Shown: piece by piece, positions 1-8,936 of the stretch | Position numbering within the stretch: position 1 is the first letter of the stretch | Layout of the letters: each line of letters opens with the position of its first letter | Translations under genes and position numbers: made by a program | From: Treponema sp. | Lineage (GTDB): Bacteria; Spirochaetota; Spirochaetia; Treponematales; Treponemataceae | DNA length: 64,000 nucleotides | Reading direction: 5' to 3' | Assembly: GCA_022510845.1 (NCBI GenBank) | Contig: JAFLSR010000007.1 | Location: forward strand, 1 to 64,000 | Notes under the pieces: model-generated | The model's input: the letters and a program-made list of their open reading frames with translations, nothing else | The model's database searches: none | What the model was told of the DNA's origin: nothing

Positions 1-126
1 ACAAAAGTTAAAATTCGCCCGCGCGAGCGGGCAATAAATAAGCGAGAATTTCTGCGAAGCAAACTTTTATTGTTCTTTGATTTTTCCTAGCGAAGAAAAT
101 TTCAATTTTTTTCGCTAGGAAAAACA

Positions 127-223
127 TTGTTTCGCAGCAGAGCGAGAAATAACAATAAATACACGAGTTTTCTCAGAAAACTCGAAATTAAAGTTGCCAC
201 AATATTTCTGTGGCAACTTTAAT
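127..223 (+). repeat. Mosaic hairpin element, copy 1 (modules H2-H3-H4)
   Basis: Three consecutive inverted repeats precede the helicase gene. H2 is a TTTCGC...GCGAGAAA stem near 130-150. H3 has arms CGAGTTTTCT (164-173) and its complement (175-184). H4 (188-222) pairs TTAAAGTTGCCACA with its complement around a 7-nt loop. The same modules, with different stem letters, recur elsewhere in the window. An incomplete H2/link-like piece also lies at 17-50. Confidence 0.75.
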
Positions 224-236
224 TATAAAAAAAGAT

Positions 237-2414
237 ATGAAACTAGATGAAATCCTTTGCAATTTGAACAACGCGCAGCGCGAAGCCGTCACCGCAACAG
301 AAGGATTTGTGCGGGTGATTGCAGGCGCGGGGTCAGGCAAAACACGCGCCCTTGCCACGCGCTTTGCGTATTTGGTGGAAGCAATCGGAATCCTGCCAGA
401 AAACATTCTGTGCGCCACTTTCACGAACAAAGCCGCTTCCGAAATGCGCGCGCGAATCAAAAAATTTCTCGGCGGAAATTTCGCAGGACTTGTCTGCACT
501 TTCCACAGTTTGTGCGTTTCAATCCTACAAGAGGATTCCAACGCAGTGGGCTATCCGAAAAGTTTTCTCGTCCTCGACAACGCCGACATCGATTCGATGC
601 TCAAAATCATCTACGAGGAACGAAGCCTCACATTGCGCGACAAAACTTTTTCCGACGCGCGCGATATGTTCGAAATGCGAAAGACAAAATTCACTCCGAA
701 TTATTACGAGGATTTAATCGCGATTCCGCTTGAAGAATTGAAGGAAAAATACGAGCGCGCAAATGAAATCGATGACATTCTATTTTACGGATATTTGTAT
801 CAGCAGAAAAAAACTTTCGCGCTCGACTACAACGACCTCATCGTTTTTGTGCTGCATATTTTCGAAACAAATGACGCGGTGCGCCAAAAATGGCAGTCGC
901 GTCTCGAATACATTATGGTCGATGAATTCCAAGACATCGATGAGATTCAATACCGCCTAATGCAAACGCTTTGCGCCTATCACAAGAATCTTTTCGTCGT
1001 AGGCGACCCCGACCAAACAATTTATTCTTGGCGAGGCGCGGACACGAAATTCCTTTTGGACTTCGACAAAAATTTTCCGCCAACAAAGACGATTATTATG
1101 AACGAAAATTTTCGCTCCACACAAGAAATTCTTGACACAGCGAATTCGCTCATTTCCAAAAACAAAAATCGAATCAAAAAAAATCTCATTGCCGCAAAGC
1201 GCACGGAAAATTTTTCCGCCGAACTTCCAAAATATCATCACGCAAAAAAGCAAGAAGACGAAGCAAAATGGATTTGCGAGCAAATCGAAAAACTGCGAAA
1301 AAAAGGCGCAAAATATTCTGACTGCGCAGTGCTCTATCGAGCGCACTATGTTTCGCGCAATTTGGAAGAAATTTTTTCCGAAAAGAAAATTCCTTTCACG
1401 CTGTATTCGGGCGTGCAGTTTTTTGACCGCGAAGAAATCAAGGACGCGCTTTCGTATCTGCGCCTGTGCGTTTTTGGCGACGACCTTTCGTTCCGAAGAA
1501 TCGCGAACAAGCCGCGCCGAAACATCGGAAAAACCCGAATGGAGGCTCTCGAAGAATTCGCTGAAAAAAACGGGACCTCGCTTTTTGACTCGCTTCGCAA
1601 ACTTTCAGAAATGGATGACGAGATTTTAAACGGAACTGGCGCGAAAAAATTCATAGAACTAATCGAAAAATTTTCACAGCGTGCGAACGAAGTTCCTGCA
1701 AGCGAACTGCTCGGCGCGCTCATAAACGAAAGCGGCTACGAAAAAATGCTCCGCACAGAAGGCAACCAAACGCGACTCGACAATCTTGCCGAATTAAAGC
1801 AATCCATCCACGACTTCGAAATTTCTTGCGGCGAAGATTGCGATGCGCAATATTTTCTAAAGCGCGTGGCGTTGCTTCAAGGACTGGATACGGGAGGGGG
1901 AACTGACGCAGTAAAGTTTATGACAGTGCATACGGCAAAAGGCTTGGAATTCCCGCACGTCTTTTTATGCAGTTTGAACGAAGGAATTTTTCCGTCACAA
2001 AAGACAAAGACTCCGTTCGCAATGGAAGAAGAACGCCGATTGTGCTTCGTGGCAGCAACGCGCGCAAAAGAAACGCTTTGGCTTTCCGAAAGCGAAGGAC
2101 GAAATTTAAATGGCGGCATCCGCTTTCCTTCGCGCTTCATCTTTGACATCGACAAAAATTTTTTGGAATACACTTCTCCCCTTTCGGAAAATTTCGTCGC
2201 GGAAGCAAAAAGCGAAATCGAAAATTTCGACCGCCTTATTCAATCGCGCGAACAAACCGAAAACCTAAAAGCAGGCGATGAAATCATTCATGCGATTTTG
2301 GGACGCGGAAAAATTCTTGAAGTCAAAAAAGAGGACGGCGCGTTCATCGTCAAATTCGAACAGATTTCAACGCCCCGAAAAATCCGCGCGACCGCAGTAA
2401 AACCGATGAAGTAA
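237..2414 (+). CDS. UvrD/PcrA/Rep-family superfamily 1 DNA helicase
   Basis: ATP-dependent 3'-5' DNA helicase, probably acting in nucleotide excision or mismatch repair or replication restart. Visible motifs in order: Walker A AGAGSGKT near residue 32, motif Ia TFTNKAASEM, Walker B DEFQDID, motif III GDPDQTIYSWRGA, motif IV ENFRST, motif V TVHTAKGLEFPHVF and motif VI VAATRAKE. The length (725 aa) fits the family. I start at ATG 237. An in-frame GTG at 210 lies inside the right arm of a hairpin and would add nine residues with no SD. The C-terminal stretch (GDEIIHAILGRGKILEV) resembles the PcrA C-terminal Tudor-like segment. UvrD and PcrA cannot be told apart by eye. Confidence 0.9.
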   Translation: MKLDEILCNLNNAQREAVTATEGFVRVIAGAGSGKTRALATRFAYLVEAIGILPENILCATFTNKAASEMRARIKKFLGGNFAGLVCTFHSLCVSILQEDSNAVGYPKSFLVLDNADIDSMLKIIYEERSLTLRDKTFSDARDMFEMRKTKFTPNYYEDLIAIPLEELKEKYERANEIDDILFYGYLYQQKKTFALDYNDLIVFVLHIFETNDAVRQKWQSRLEYIMVDEFQDIDEIQYRLMQTLCAYHKNLFVVGDPDQTIYSWRGADTKFLLDFDKNFPPTKTIIMNENFRSTQEILDTANSLISKNKNRIKKNLIAAKRTENFSAELPKYHHAKKQEDEAKWICEQIEKLRKKGAKYSDCAVLYRAHYVSRNLEEIFSEKKIPFTLYSGVQFFDREEIKDALSYLRLCVFGDDLSFRRIANKPRRNIGKTRMEALEEFAEKNGTSLFDSLRKLSEMDDEILNGTGAKKFIELIEKFSQRANEVPASELLGALINESGYEKMLRTEGNQTRLDNLAELKQSIHDFEISCGEDCDAQYFLKRVALLQGLDTGGGTDAVKFMTVHTAKGLEFPHVFLCSLNEGIFPSQKTKTPFAMEEERRLCFVAATRAKETLWLSESEGRNLNGGIRFPSRFIFDIDKNFLEYTSPLSENFVAEAKSEIENFDRLIQSREQTENLKAGDEIIHAILGRGKILEVKKEDGAFIVKFEQISTPRKIRATAVKPMK

Positions 2415-2469
2415 CACAAAGTCAAAAACCCGCAACGCAATTTCAGTTGCAATTTTTTGATATTTGTTC

Positions 2470-2498
2470 TTGACCAAAAATAAAAAAAATGTCATAAT
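2470..2498 (+). promoter_or_regulatory. Predicted sigma70 promoter of rpsU
   Basis: TTGACC (2470-2475), 17-bp spacer, CATAAT (2493-2498). The leader is about 32 nt and contains a strong SD (AAAGGAGGTG, 2521-2530), so this is a conventional leadered promoter, unlike most in the window. Confidence 0.75.
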
Positions 2499-2536
2499 TC
2501 CGTTGACGGGACTTCCGCAAAAAGGAGGTGAAAATT

Positions 2537-2752
2537 ATGGCGACGATTCACGTTGAAGATTCCGAGAATCTCGAAAAAGCAATCAAGCGTTTTAAGCGCA
2601 TGGTTGAAAAAGAAGGCATCATCCGCGAATGGAAAAAGCGCGAATACTACGAAAAGCCTTCCACCATCCTCAATCGCAAGAACAAGGCTTTGGCACGTAA
2701 GCTTATGAAAAAAACGCGCGGCAAAGGCGGCCACACAAGCGCGGCATACTAA
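2537..2752 (+). CDS. rpsU: 30S ribosomal protein S21
   Basis: Small basic ribosomal protein (71 aa) of the 30S platform, near the anti-SD region of 16S rRNA. The chain has the S21 pattern: an N-terminal strand ([20 protein letters not shown]) followed by long Lys/Arg-rich helices ([26 protein letters not shown]). ATG 2537 is chosen because a perfect AAAGGAGGTG lies 6 nt upstream; the GTG inside that SD is not a start. It is a single-gene unit with its own promoter and a rho-independent terminator. Confidence 0.93.
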   Translation: MATIHVEDSENLEKAIKRFKRMVEKEGIIREWKKREYYEKPSTILNRKNKALARKLMKKTRGKGGHTSAAY

Positions 2753-2778
2753 ATTCTTGCATCCAAAAGCATTCTGAA

Positions 2779-2810
2779 AAGGAACTTGCATCGCAAGTTC
2801 CTTTTTTTTA
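2779..2810 (+). terminator. Rho-independent terminator of rpsU
   Basis: Perfect stem AAGGAACTTGC / GCAAGTTCCTT with a 3-nt loop, running into eight to nine T residues. Confidence 0.9.
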
Positions 2811-2905
2811 ACAGTGAAGGAAGTTTCAACTTTCGAACTGTTAAAAACGCATTTCGCAACAAAGTGAGAAATCGCAGTAAATAAGCGAGTTTTTGCGAAG
2901 CCCCT
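2809..2905 (+). repeat. Mosaic hairpin element, copy 2 (H1-H2-link-H3)
   Basis: H1 has outer arms TTAACAGT / ACTGTTAA around GAAGTTTCAACTTTC. H2 is an imperfect ATTTCGCAACAAAGTGAGAAAT stem. The link CAGTAAATAAGCGAG follows, then the start of H3. The rest of the 2753-3046 spacer shows no gene or further clear signal. Confidence 0.7.
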
Positions 2906-3046
2906 GCCGAAGCACGAGCCGCGCCTTTTTGAAAACGGCTTTAAATTTCAATATTTTTCAAAATCAATTTTTTTTAATATCGAAACGCATTTTCAGCCAT
3001 CCTTCTCGCCCATAAACTATCCCGAGTTTTTTTCCGACAATTTAAT

Positions 3047-4171
3047 ATGGAGTTTTTTAAAAAAGCGCGCTCGTTTCATTTTTCAAAATTTTCAAAAATT
3101 TTGTTTTCTGAAAATTTTGAAAACCCAATTTGGCGACGAAATAAAAACGCAAAGCCTAAATTGAATGCAACAGCAGCTGCAAAGTTCAAACGCTTCTCAA
3201 AAACGCAACGACACAACGCGCTCCATTTTTCTAGGCGAACGAATTCAAGCGCACAAACAGAAGGCACAACAAGCGATTTTTTTCCAAACAGAAAAATCAA
3301 GTTTAAAGCGAGTCGCGCTTTTTGTGCGGCAAATTTCAAACGCTCCTATTTTTTTCTCCTGCTGATTTCCTGCGTGGCATTCGGCTGCCAAAGTTCCAAC
3401 ATCGAACAGGAAATCGAGCGCGATTTTTCTTCGGTGAATCTCGAATGGATTCCAATCGAAAATGAATCCGAAATTTCCGTTGCGGAATATTCCGAAAAAA
3501 AACTTTTGATTCATTGCGTGAGAATAAATTTGCATTCTGAAAAATTGCGCATAAAAATGCTTCCGCAAGGCGAGGCGCAAAAAGGCGTGTTCGCAAAAAA
3601 ATTCGCCCGCAAGAATTCCCTCTCGGTTGCGTTCAACACAACGCCATTCACTGCCCGAGGAAACCTTTTTCCTTCGCACCAAATCGCGGCAGGCATCTGC
3701 ATAAACTCAGGCACGCGCATTTCAGAACCGCTTTCCTCTTACTGTGCGCTCGCCTTTTTCAAAGACGATTCGTCCGAAAAAAATCAAGGCGGATTCACGG
3801 CAAGGATTTTTTCCACGCAAGGCGCGCCCGAAATCAACGAGGCAGAATTCGCATCGGGCGGATTCTGGCAAATCCTCAAAGACGGAAAAATCCTGCAATT
3901 CGAAAAAATCCGCGACTCGCGCACATTCTGTGGCATCGACAAGGAAGGAAAAACGCTTTACGTTTTCGCGGCGGAAGGAGAGAACAAAAGCCGGAGTTCT
4001 GGAATGACTTACATGGAATGCGCAGAATTCGCGCTGGCAATCGGGATTTCAGACGCGATGGAATTCGATGGCGGAGCGTCCACGCAACTTGCGGTGCAAG
4101 GAAAGTCGCTCCTCACCTATGCGAACAAAGTCAAAGTTCCTGCCCTTCTCGGCTTCTACTTCGCCGAATGA
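3047..4171 (+). CDS. Phosphodiester glycosidase (NAGPA-like) family lipoprotein
   Basis: The C-terminal ~260 residues match the phosphodiester glycosidase / NAGPA family (PF09992): HCVRINLHSEKLRIKMLP, a segment ending FNTTPFTARGNL, and the family signature MEFDGGASTQLAVQG. Members hydrolyse sugar phosphodiesters and are often linked to exopolysaccharide metabolism; the substrate here is unknown. A hydrophobic segment ending in the lipobox VAFGC sits near residue 115, so the mature protein is probably a lipoprotein. The ~95 residues before it are Lys/Phe/Ser-rich and look non-functional, and no ATG, GTG or TTG lies close to the signal peptide. The true start is therefore uncertain. Confidence 0.75.
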   Translation: MEFFKKARSFHFSKFSKILFSENFENPIWRRNKNAKPKLNATAAAKFKRFSKTQRHNALHFSRRTNSSAQTEGTTSDFFPNRKIKFKASRAFCAANFKRSYFFLLLISCVAFGCQSSNIEQEIERDFSSVNLEWIPIENESEISVAEYSEKKLLIHCVRINLHSEKLRIKMLPQGEAQKGVFAKKFARKNSLSVAFNTTPFTARGNLFPSHQIAAGICINSGTRISEPLSSYCALAFFKDDSSEKNQGGFTARIFSTQGAPEINEAEFASGGFWQILKDGKILQFEKIRDSRTFCGIDKEGKTLYVFAAEGENKSRSSGMTYMECAEFALAIGISDAMEFDGGASTQLAVQGKSLLTYANKVKVPALLGFYFAE

Positions 4172-4295
4172 CATTTCGTTAAAACGCGCCCGCAGACACT
4201 TTATTCCGCAAATTTTTCCGCGCAAAGAGATTTTTTTTGCCCCATCCCCTCCAAAATCCATTTTTGTAAAAATCATTGTTTTGCCACATTGACTA

Positions 4296-4324
4296 TTGAC
4301 TTAACACAAAACTTAATATATAAT
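4296..4324 (+). promoter_or_regulatory. Promoter of the PilZ gene, near-leaderless
   Basis: TTGACT (4296-4301), 17-bp spacer, consensus TATAAT (4319-4324). The start codon begins 9 nt after the -10 box, so the leader should be only about 3 nt. Confidence 0.85.
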
Positions 4325-4333
4325 GCGAGAGAA

Positions 4334-5203
4334 ATGGCTACGCTAACACAACAACAATTACAATATTATTATGATCACTACAGGGATTCTGAAATCACGT
4401 TCACAAAGGAAATGACGAGAACCCTGAACATTGATTTGCGTCAAATTTACATCAAATGCGACGGAAATCAATGGCCATGCATCATAAATTCCACCTCGTT
4501 CATCCGATGTAAAATCATAGTCGGTGTGCAGGGCGGCGCATACGAAATGCTTTCAAAAGGCGAAAACGTAAGCGTTTCCGTGCGATTCTGCTTCATAAAC
4601 ACGGACCGCCAGCCCGTGCCGTTTTTCGTGAACGGGCGTGTGCAGGAAATCAAGTCCTATATGGACTCGCAGGAACTCGCAATCATTACAATCGAATTCA
4701 CGCAGCGGCCCGCCGACGACCTCATCGAAAAACTTGGCGCGATTTTCGACGCTAGCCTGAACGCCGAACGCCGCAAAGAAGAGCGCATCGTGCTGAATCC
4801 CGGAGTCAAACGAAAATTGGGACTCGAAAAAAAGGAAATGGTAATACTCGTGCAAGGCGTTCCGCGCCACTGCATCCTGCGCGATCTTTCTTTTTCTGGC
4901 ACGAAAGTCATAATGATGGGAATCCAAAAATTCATTTTGAACCAGACCGCGACCTTGCAAATGCGCTTCGAAGATCCATACGAAAACATCACGCTTGAAG
5001 GAACGATAGTGGACGCTTCCCCGCTCCCGGACAGAAAGGACCTCTGCACAGTTGCCATAAGATTTACCGAAGAGAAAATTCCAATCCGATACAAAATCCG
5101 AATCAACAATTTCCTCACTTCGGTGAAGAAATCCATGCTCACGCCAGCGGGAAACGAAAGTGCGCAGCCCGCCGTATCGGAAACCTCGTTGCCAGAAATC
5201 TAG
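4334..5203 (+). CDS. PilZ-domain c-di-GMP receptor protein
   Basis: 289-aa cytoplasmic protein with a C-terminal PilZ domain. Both c-di-GMP-contacting motifs are present: RxxxR (RKEER, about residue 150) and DxSxxG (DLSFSG, about residue 183). The N-terminal half (residues 1-140) resembles the YcgR-N/PilZN-type module that accompanies PilZ in spirochetes. It probably transduces c-di-GMP to motility or surface functions. ATG 4334 is preferred; the upstream in-frame TTG at 4289 lies next to the -35 region. There is no SD, and the transcript is predicted near-leaderless. A TPR-protein gene follows after about 150 bp that includes a repeat fragment. Confidence 0.88.
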   Translation: MATLTQQQLQYYYDHYRDSEITFTKEMTRTLNIDLRQIYIKCDGNQWPCIINSTSFIRCKIIVGVQGGAYEMLSKGENVSVSVRFCFINTDRQPVPFFVNGRVQEIKSYMDSQELAIITIEFTQRPADDLIEKLGAIFDASLNAERRKEERIVLNPGVKRKLGLEKKEMVILVQGVPRHCILRDLSFSGTKVIMMGIQKFILNQTATLQMRFEDPYENITLEGTIVDASPLPDRKDLCTVAIRFTEEKIPIRYKIRINNFLTSVKKSMLTPAGNESAQPAVSETSLPEI

Positions 5204-5220
5204 GCAAAGTCAAAGCACCG

Positions 5221-5256
5221 CGAGTTTTCTGCTTCGCGAAAAACTCGCTTATTTAC
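5221..5256 (-). repeat. Mosaic hairpin element, partial copy 3 (link-H3, reverse orientation)
   Basis: H3 arms CGAGTTTT / AAAACTCG followed by CTTATTTAC, the reverse complement of the link GTAAATAAG. It lies between the PilZ and TPR genes. Confidence 0.6.
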
Positions 5257-5349
5257 GGCTCGCGTCGCAATAGTTTGCTTAACGCGAGCGAACTCGTCGT
5301 CTTCGAAATCTGAAGATTTCTGCGATGCCGAGTTTTTAGGAAGAAAAAG

Positions 5350-6495
5350 ATGAACCCCGCAAGCGCATTGGACTCAATCTATTTTATCACGCCCGGTGAG
5401 GATTTCTCGCTTTCAAAGGACGCGATGCCAATCGACAAGACAATTCCGCTTCCAATACAAAAAAAGCAATCGGACTCGCCCGGGAATTTCAAGATGAGCG
5501 AACTGACGGCAGAGCAAGTGCTTTCAGGAATTCTTACGGTGCTCGCATACGACAGGCACAACGAGCACTTGGACTACTACCGCAGCATTTTGAAGAAGGC
5601 GCGTCCGGACATAAAGCGCGAACTTTCCGAAGCCGCAATCCTAAAGACAAAAAACGAAGACTTCGAACTTGCAGAAGAAATTTTCCTCGCGCTCAAAGGA
5701 TTCGATCCAGAGGATGTGGCAATCACGCTCAACACCGCGCTTTTCTTTGACCAACGCGCGGACAGTTACCGCAGAGCAGGCCTCAACGATGACGCTGACG
5801 CATACGACGCACTCGCATTGGAAAACTACAAGGCCGCGACGGAAGCAGAGCCGCCCGCCCCCGACGCTTTTTTCAACTCGGGCTTTTTCTATCTCAAACA
5901 GCGCGACTTTGCAAACGCGCGCGACGCGTTCGAATCATTCCTCGCGCTCACCTGCGATTCAAAAGACGAAAGCGAAAACGCCGCCTACAAAAAGGAACGC
6001 GCCCAAGAAATTCTGGACGGAATAAAAAATCAGAACATGGACGACGAGCGTTTCAAAAACGCATACGCGCTCATCTCCTCCGACCAAGAAGAAAAAGGAC
6101 TGGAGGAAATCCGCGAATTCCTGCTTCACAATCCCAACGTGTGGAACGCATGGTTTTTGCTGGGATGGGGGCTTCGCAAATTGGAACGCTATGCCGATGC
6201 GGAAGGTGCTTTCCAAAAGGCGCTGGAACTTGGCGGAAAAGAAAACGCGGAAACCTACAATGAACTTTCGCTGTGCCTGATGGCAAAGAATGATTTTTAT
6301 GGCGCGAAAGAAAACCTTTTGAAGGCGCTTTCGCTCGCTCCCGAGAACACAAAAATAATCTCAAACCTTGGATTCGTCGCGCTCAAAGAAGGGGAAATTG
6401 ATCTGGCGCGGAAATATTTTTCGAGCGTGCTTGAATTCGAGCCGAACGACGCAATCGCCGCCGCGGAACTTGCAAAACTGGAATCGGGCTGCTAA
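5350..6495 (+). CDS. Tetratricopeptide-repeat protein
   Basis: 381-aa soluble protein built of TPR-like helix pairs. Examples are the repeat around FNSGFFYLKQRDFANARDAF (about residue 178), WNAWFLLGWGLRKLERYADA (about 261), YNELSLCLMAKNDFYGAKEN (about 295) and ISNLGFVALKEGEIDLARKY (about 333). No signal peptide or membrane segment is visible, so it is probably a cytoplasmic scaffold. AGGAAG lies upstream of ATG 5350. The gene converges with the DUF192 gene, and the two stops overlap by 4 nt. Partners are unknown. Confidence 0.8.
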   Translation: MNPASALDSIYFITPGEDFSLSKDAMPIDKTIPLPIQKKQSDSPGNFKMSELTAEQVLSGILTVLAYDRHNEHLDYYRSILKKARPDIKRELSEAAILKTKNEDFELAEEIFLALKGFDPEDVAITLNTALFFDQRADSYRRAGLNDDADAYDALALENYKAATEAEPPAPDAFFNSGFFYLKQRDFANARDAFESFLALTCDSKDESENAAYKKERAQEILDGIKNQNMDDERFKNAYALISSDQEEKGLEEIREFLLHNPNVWNAWFLLGWGLRKLERYADAEGAFQKALELGGKENAETYNELSLCLMAKNDFYGAKENLLKALSLAPENTKIISNLGFVALKEGEIDLARKYFSSVLEFEPNDAIAAAELAKLESGC

Positions 6496-6965
6496 AAAAA
6501 GTCCAATTCAAGAAAATCGCCGCAAGAAACCCCCGCCCGAGAAAACCACCCTTGCGGAACTTCAAGCGCGTACCGCACGAAGCCGCTGCTCGAAACGCTG
6601 TTCAGATTGTACGGCTTCATATCGAAGATGTCCTTTATCTGTCCATTTCGGTCGATGAACGCTATCGAAAGCGGCGTGGGCGTATTCTTCATCCAAAAAC
6701 TCAAAGCCTGGTCATTCTCATACACAAAAAGCATTCCGGTTCCTTCGGGAATGTTCTTGCGGAACATATAGCCTTGCGCGCGAGTCTTTTCGGTGAAAGC
6801 GATTTCCGCGCGGAGAGAAAGTTGCGCACCGGACCGGGTGCTTATAGTGAGGTCTTTTTTGGGAAGATTTTTGTTTTCTTTGAATTCGGAATTTCTTGCG
6901 CACGAAAAACTTTGCAGGCAAAAAAACGCGGCGGCGAAAAAAAATATTTTCTGAAAAGAATTCAT
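6492..6965 (-). CDS. DUF192-family lipoprotein
   Basis: 157 aa with a signal peptide ending in a lipobox (SFSC, residues 19-22), then a DUF192 domain (PF02643): RAQGYMFRKNIPEGTGMLF, then a second motif starting SFWMKNTPTPLSIAFID and a closing ALEVPQGWF. DUF192 proteins are small barrels of unknown biochemical role. It is third in a minus-strand series after the cyclic-nucleotide-binding protein and an unknown secreted protein. Its 3' end overlaps the convergent TPR gene by 4 nt, so no separate terminator exists there. Confidence 0.85.
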   Translation of the reverse strand: MNSFQKIFFFAAAFFCLQSFSCARNSEFKENKNLPKKDLTISTRSGAQLSLRAEIAFTEKTRAQGYMFRKNIPEGTGMLFVYENDQALSFWMKNTPTPLSIAFIDRNGQIKDIFDMKPYNLNSVSSSGFVRYALEVPQGWFSRAGVSCGDFLELDFF

Positions 6966-7074
6966 ACCAAAACTTTCCCAATTAAATTAACGCGAGCGAG
7001 CACATCACCACTCACTTTCGCAGAAATTACAAATCAAATTTGCGCGCCCGATTCGGCGAAAACGCATTCTAAAA

Positions 7075-7620
7075 TCACAGGCTGTCCAAGAAATTTTCGC
7101 GCGTAATCTCGTAGCCGTTTTTCTGTACGAGAGACTGCTGCGAAATTTTTTCTGAAATCTTGTTGTCAATATACTTTATCGAAAGCGGCCGTTCAAGGCT
7201 CATCGTAACATCGTCATTTTTCCAGACGCTCCGCTCAGGCGAAAATTCTTCCGGCTCGCCGTATTTTTTCACAAGCGTCGTGTAGATGCTGTAATGGTCG
7301 AGCCTTTCAGGGTTGAAATTGATTATAATCGAATAAAGGCTCTCTTCGTAAAACTGAAACCAGCACCTGGTCAAAAAGCCGTGGTGCTGCATATTGTACG
7401 AATCGGTTTCGATGAGAACGCGGTTGTCACCGGGCAAAAGCGAAACATCGCGGTCGCCCGCATAGCCGAAGTCGCTGTTCGATTTGAGGGCAGCCTTCGC
7501 ATCGTCCAATCCCATTCCAAGTTCCACCCCGCCAAATCCGGAAGGAAGTGTTTCGCCGAAAAGAAGAAAATTCGCCGCACAAAAGGCAAGGAAAAAAAAT
7601 GCAAGCAAGTGTTTTTTCAT
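7075..7620 (-). CDS. Secreted protein of unknown function
   Basis: 181 aa. Residues 1-23 form a signal peptide (MKKHLLAFFFLAFCAANFLL...GE). I do not recognise the family. The mature part begins SGFGGVELGMGLDDAKAAL and contains an aromatic strand-rich centre (CWFQFYEESLYSIIINF) and a KYGEPEEF...VWKNDDV segment. That layout is typical of periplasmic two-layer domains that compare predicted change with a threshold. An AAGGGG SD precedes ATG 7620. It lies 38 bp downstream of the cyclic-nucleotide-binding gene and is probably co-transcribed with it. Confidence 0.65.
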   Translation of the reverse strand: MKKHLLAFFFLAFCAANFLLFGETLPSGFGGVELGMGLDDAKAALKSNSDFGYAGDRDVSLLPGDNRVLIETDSYNMQHHGFLTRCWFQFYEESLYSIIINFNPERLDHYSIYTTLVKKYGEPEEFSPERSVWKNDDVTMSLERPLSIKYIDNKISEKISQQSLVQKNGYEITRENFLDSL

Positions 7621-7658
7621 AAAAGACCCCTTTCCTTTATCGGCAAAAAAGAGGAATT

Positions 7659-8849
7659 TTATGAGTTTTGTGCGGCTTTTGAACGATAGAACGCCGCGCT
7701 TTTTATGATGTCCACGGGACGGTAGACGACAATCTTAGAATTGACGAGTTTGGGGCGAATCAGGTTCGTGAAATCCGTGATTGCACGCGCTTGCTGCTGG
7801 CTCGGTATTCCGCACATTGTCACGAGTTCTTGAAGCGATATGTTTGTCTGATAGTTCAATGCGGTGTCCAAAGGAATTTTCAGTTTTTCCAGTTGGAGCG
7901 CGAGCGTATCCACCATTCTGTGGGACAAATCCACAATCTGGGAATTCGTGAGTTGCCTGTGCTGCGCCCAAAGCCTTTCCGCGAGCATAGTTGTAAGCCG
8001 CGCAATCATCTGAGGCTGGGTTGTAACCATCTGGTCAAAGTTCTTCCGGTTCACCACCATCAAAACGCATTCTTCGTGCGCAATCGCGCTGGCCGTGCGC
8101 GGCTTGTTTTCGATGAGGGCAAGCTCACCGAACATATCGCCCTTTTTGAGAATCGCGAGAATCACTTCGTTGCCTTCCACGACCTTGCTTATCGCGACTT
8201 CGCCCGACTGGATGATGAACATATCCGAGCCTGGCTGATTTTCAGAAAAAATCATCGTGCCTTTTGGATAACGCCGCGTAGTTTCATTAGTCGGCTCAAA
8301 GTACACGGCATGGGATTTGGGCTTGAGTTCGATGAAGCGGCTTTTCGCGGATTCCACGTTCGCGCCATTCGGACACGATTTGAGATACTGATAGTACGCA
8401 TACATCGCGATGTCGTATTTGGCTTCACGATAATAGTAAGTGGCCACATTGAAAAGTTCTTCCAGCGATTCCGAAGCCACTTGGTGCAATGTGAGGTTCG
8501 TAAGAACGCTGTTCATCGTGCGCATTCGATTGGCGAAGGTGCGGATTATCTTCATTGCGACCGGGGTATTGTTAGCTATCAAATCAGGATATTGATCGCG
8601 CTTCACGGCAATCGCCGTAACGTCCGTAACCGCAACGCAACTTTCAACTTGAAGGTGGCTCGACATACACGGAATGACCCCGATGAAGTCGCCAGGACCG
8701 AAAGTCTGCGCCGTGTAGCCAGGAATCGGGATGTCGTTGCTGCACTGAACCTGCCCATTTTGAATTATGTAAAAACGATCGTTATTGCCCCTGCCTTCCA
8801 CAAAGAGATAAGCGCCTTTTTTAAAATTTACGAACGAAAGTTGAAGCAC
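7659..8849 (-). CDS. Two-domain cyclic-nucleotide-binding (Crp-like) protein
   Basis: 396 aa with two cyclic-nucleotide-binding domains. Domain 1 (about residues 5-115) keeps the fold pattern (YLFVEGRGNNDRFYIIQNG) but lacks the phosphate-binding cassette. Domain 2 (about 185-300) has a near-consensus cassette, FGELALIENKPRTASA, so it should bind cAMP or a related nucleotide. A helical linker (130-175) separates them. The C-terminus holds a possible helix-turn-helix (SLQELVTMCGIPSQQQARAI), so DNA binding is possible but unproven. GTG 8849 is preferred over an upstream TTG because GGAGAAG lies 6 nt before it. Its promoter and an ~80-nt leader lie upstream, divergent from the esterase gene. Confidence 0.85.
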   Translation of the reverse strand: MLQLSFVNFKKGAYLFVEGRGNNDRFYIIQNGQVQCSNDIPIPGYTAQTFGPGDFIGVIPCMSSHLQVESCVAVTDVTAIAVKRDQYPDLIANNTPVAMKIIRTFANRMRTMNSVLTNLTLHQVASESLEELFNVATYYYREAKYDIAMYAYYQYLKSCPNGANVESAKSRFIELKPKSHAVYFEPTNETTRRYPKGTMIFSENQPGSDMFIIQSGEVAISKVVEGNEVILAILKKGDMFGELALIENKPRTASAIAHEECVLMVVNRKNFDQMVTTQPQMIARLTTMLAERLWAQHRQLTNSQIVDLSHRMVDTLALQLEKLKIPLDTALNYQTNISLQELVTMCGIPSQQQARAITDFTNLIRPKLVNSKIVVYRPVDIIKSAAFYRSKAAQNS

Positions 8850-8872
8850 AATCTTCTCCAAAACACGCGGGT

Positions 8873-8912
8873 CTTTACTCGCTTATTGACTGCGATTTTT
8901 CGCACCGCCAAA
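8873..8912 (-). repeat. Partial mosaic element (H2-link) inside the cNMP-protein leader
   Basis: On the minus strand the sequence reads GCGGTGCGAAAAATCGC followed by AGTCAATAAGCGAG. This is the H2-link arrangement seen in other spacers, here within the predicted 5' leader. Confidence 0.5.
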
Positions 8913-8936
8913 AACCGCATTTTACAGAATGTTTCG

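Noticed and set aside
210..236. GTG 210 as the helicase start
   Set aside because: It lies inside the arm of hairpin H4, has no SD and adds residues not typical of UvrD; ATG 237 fits better.
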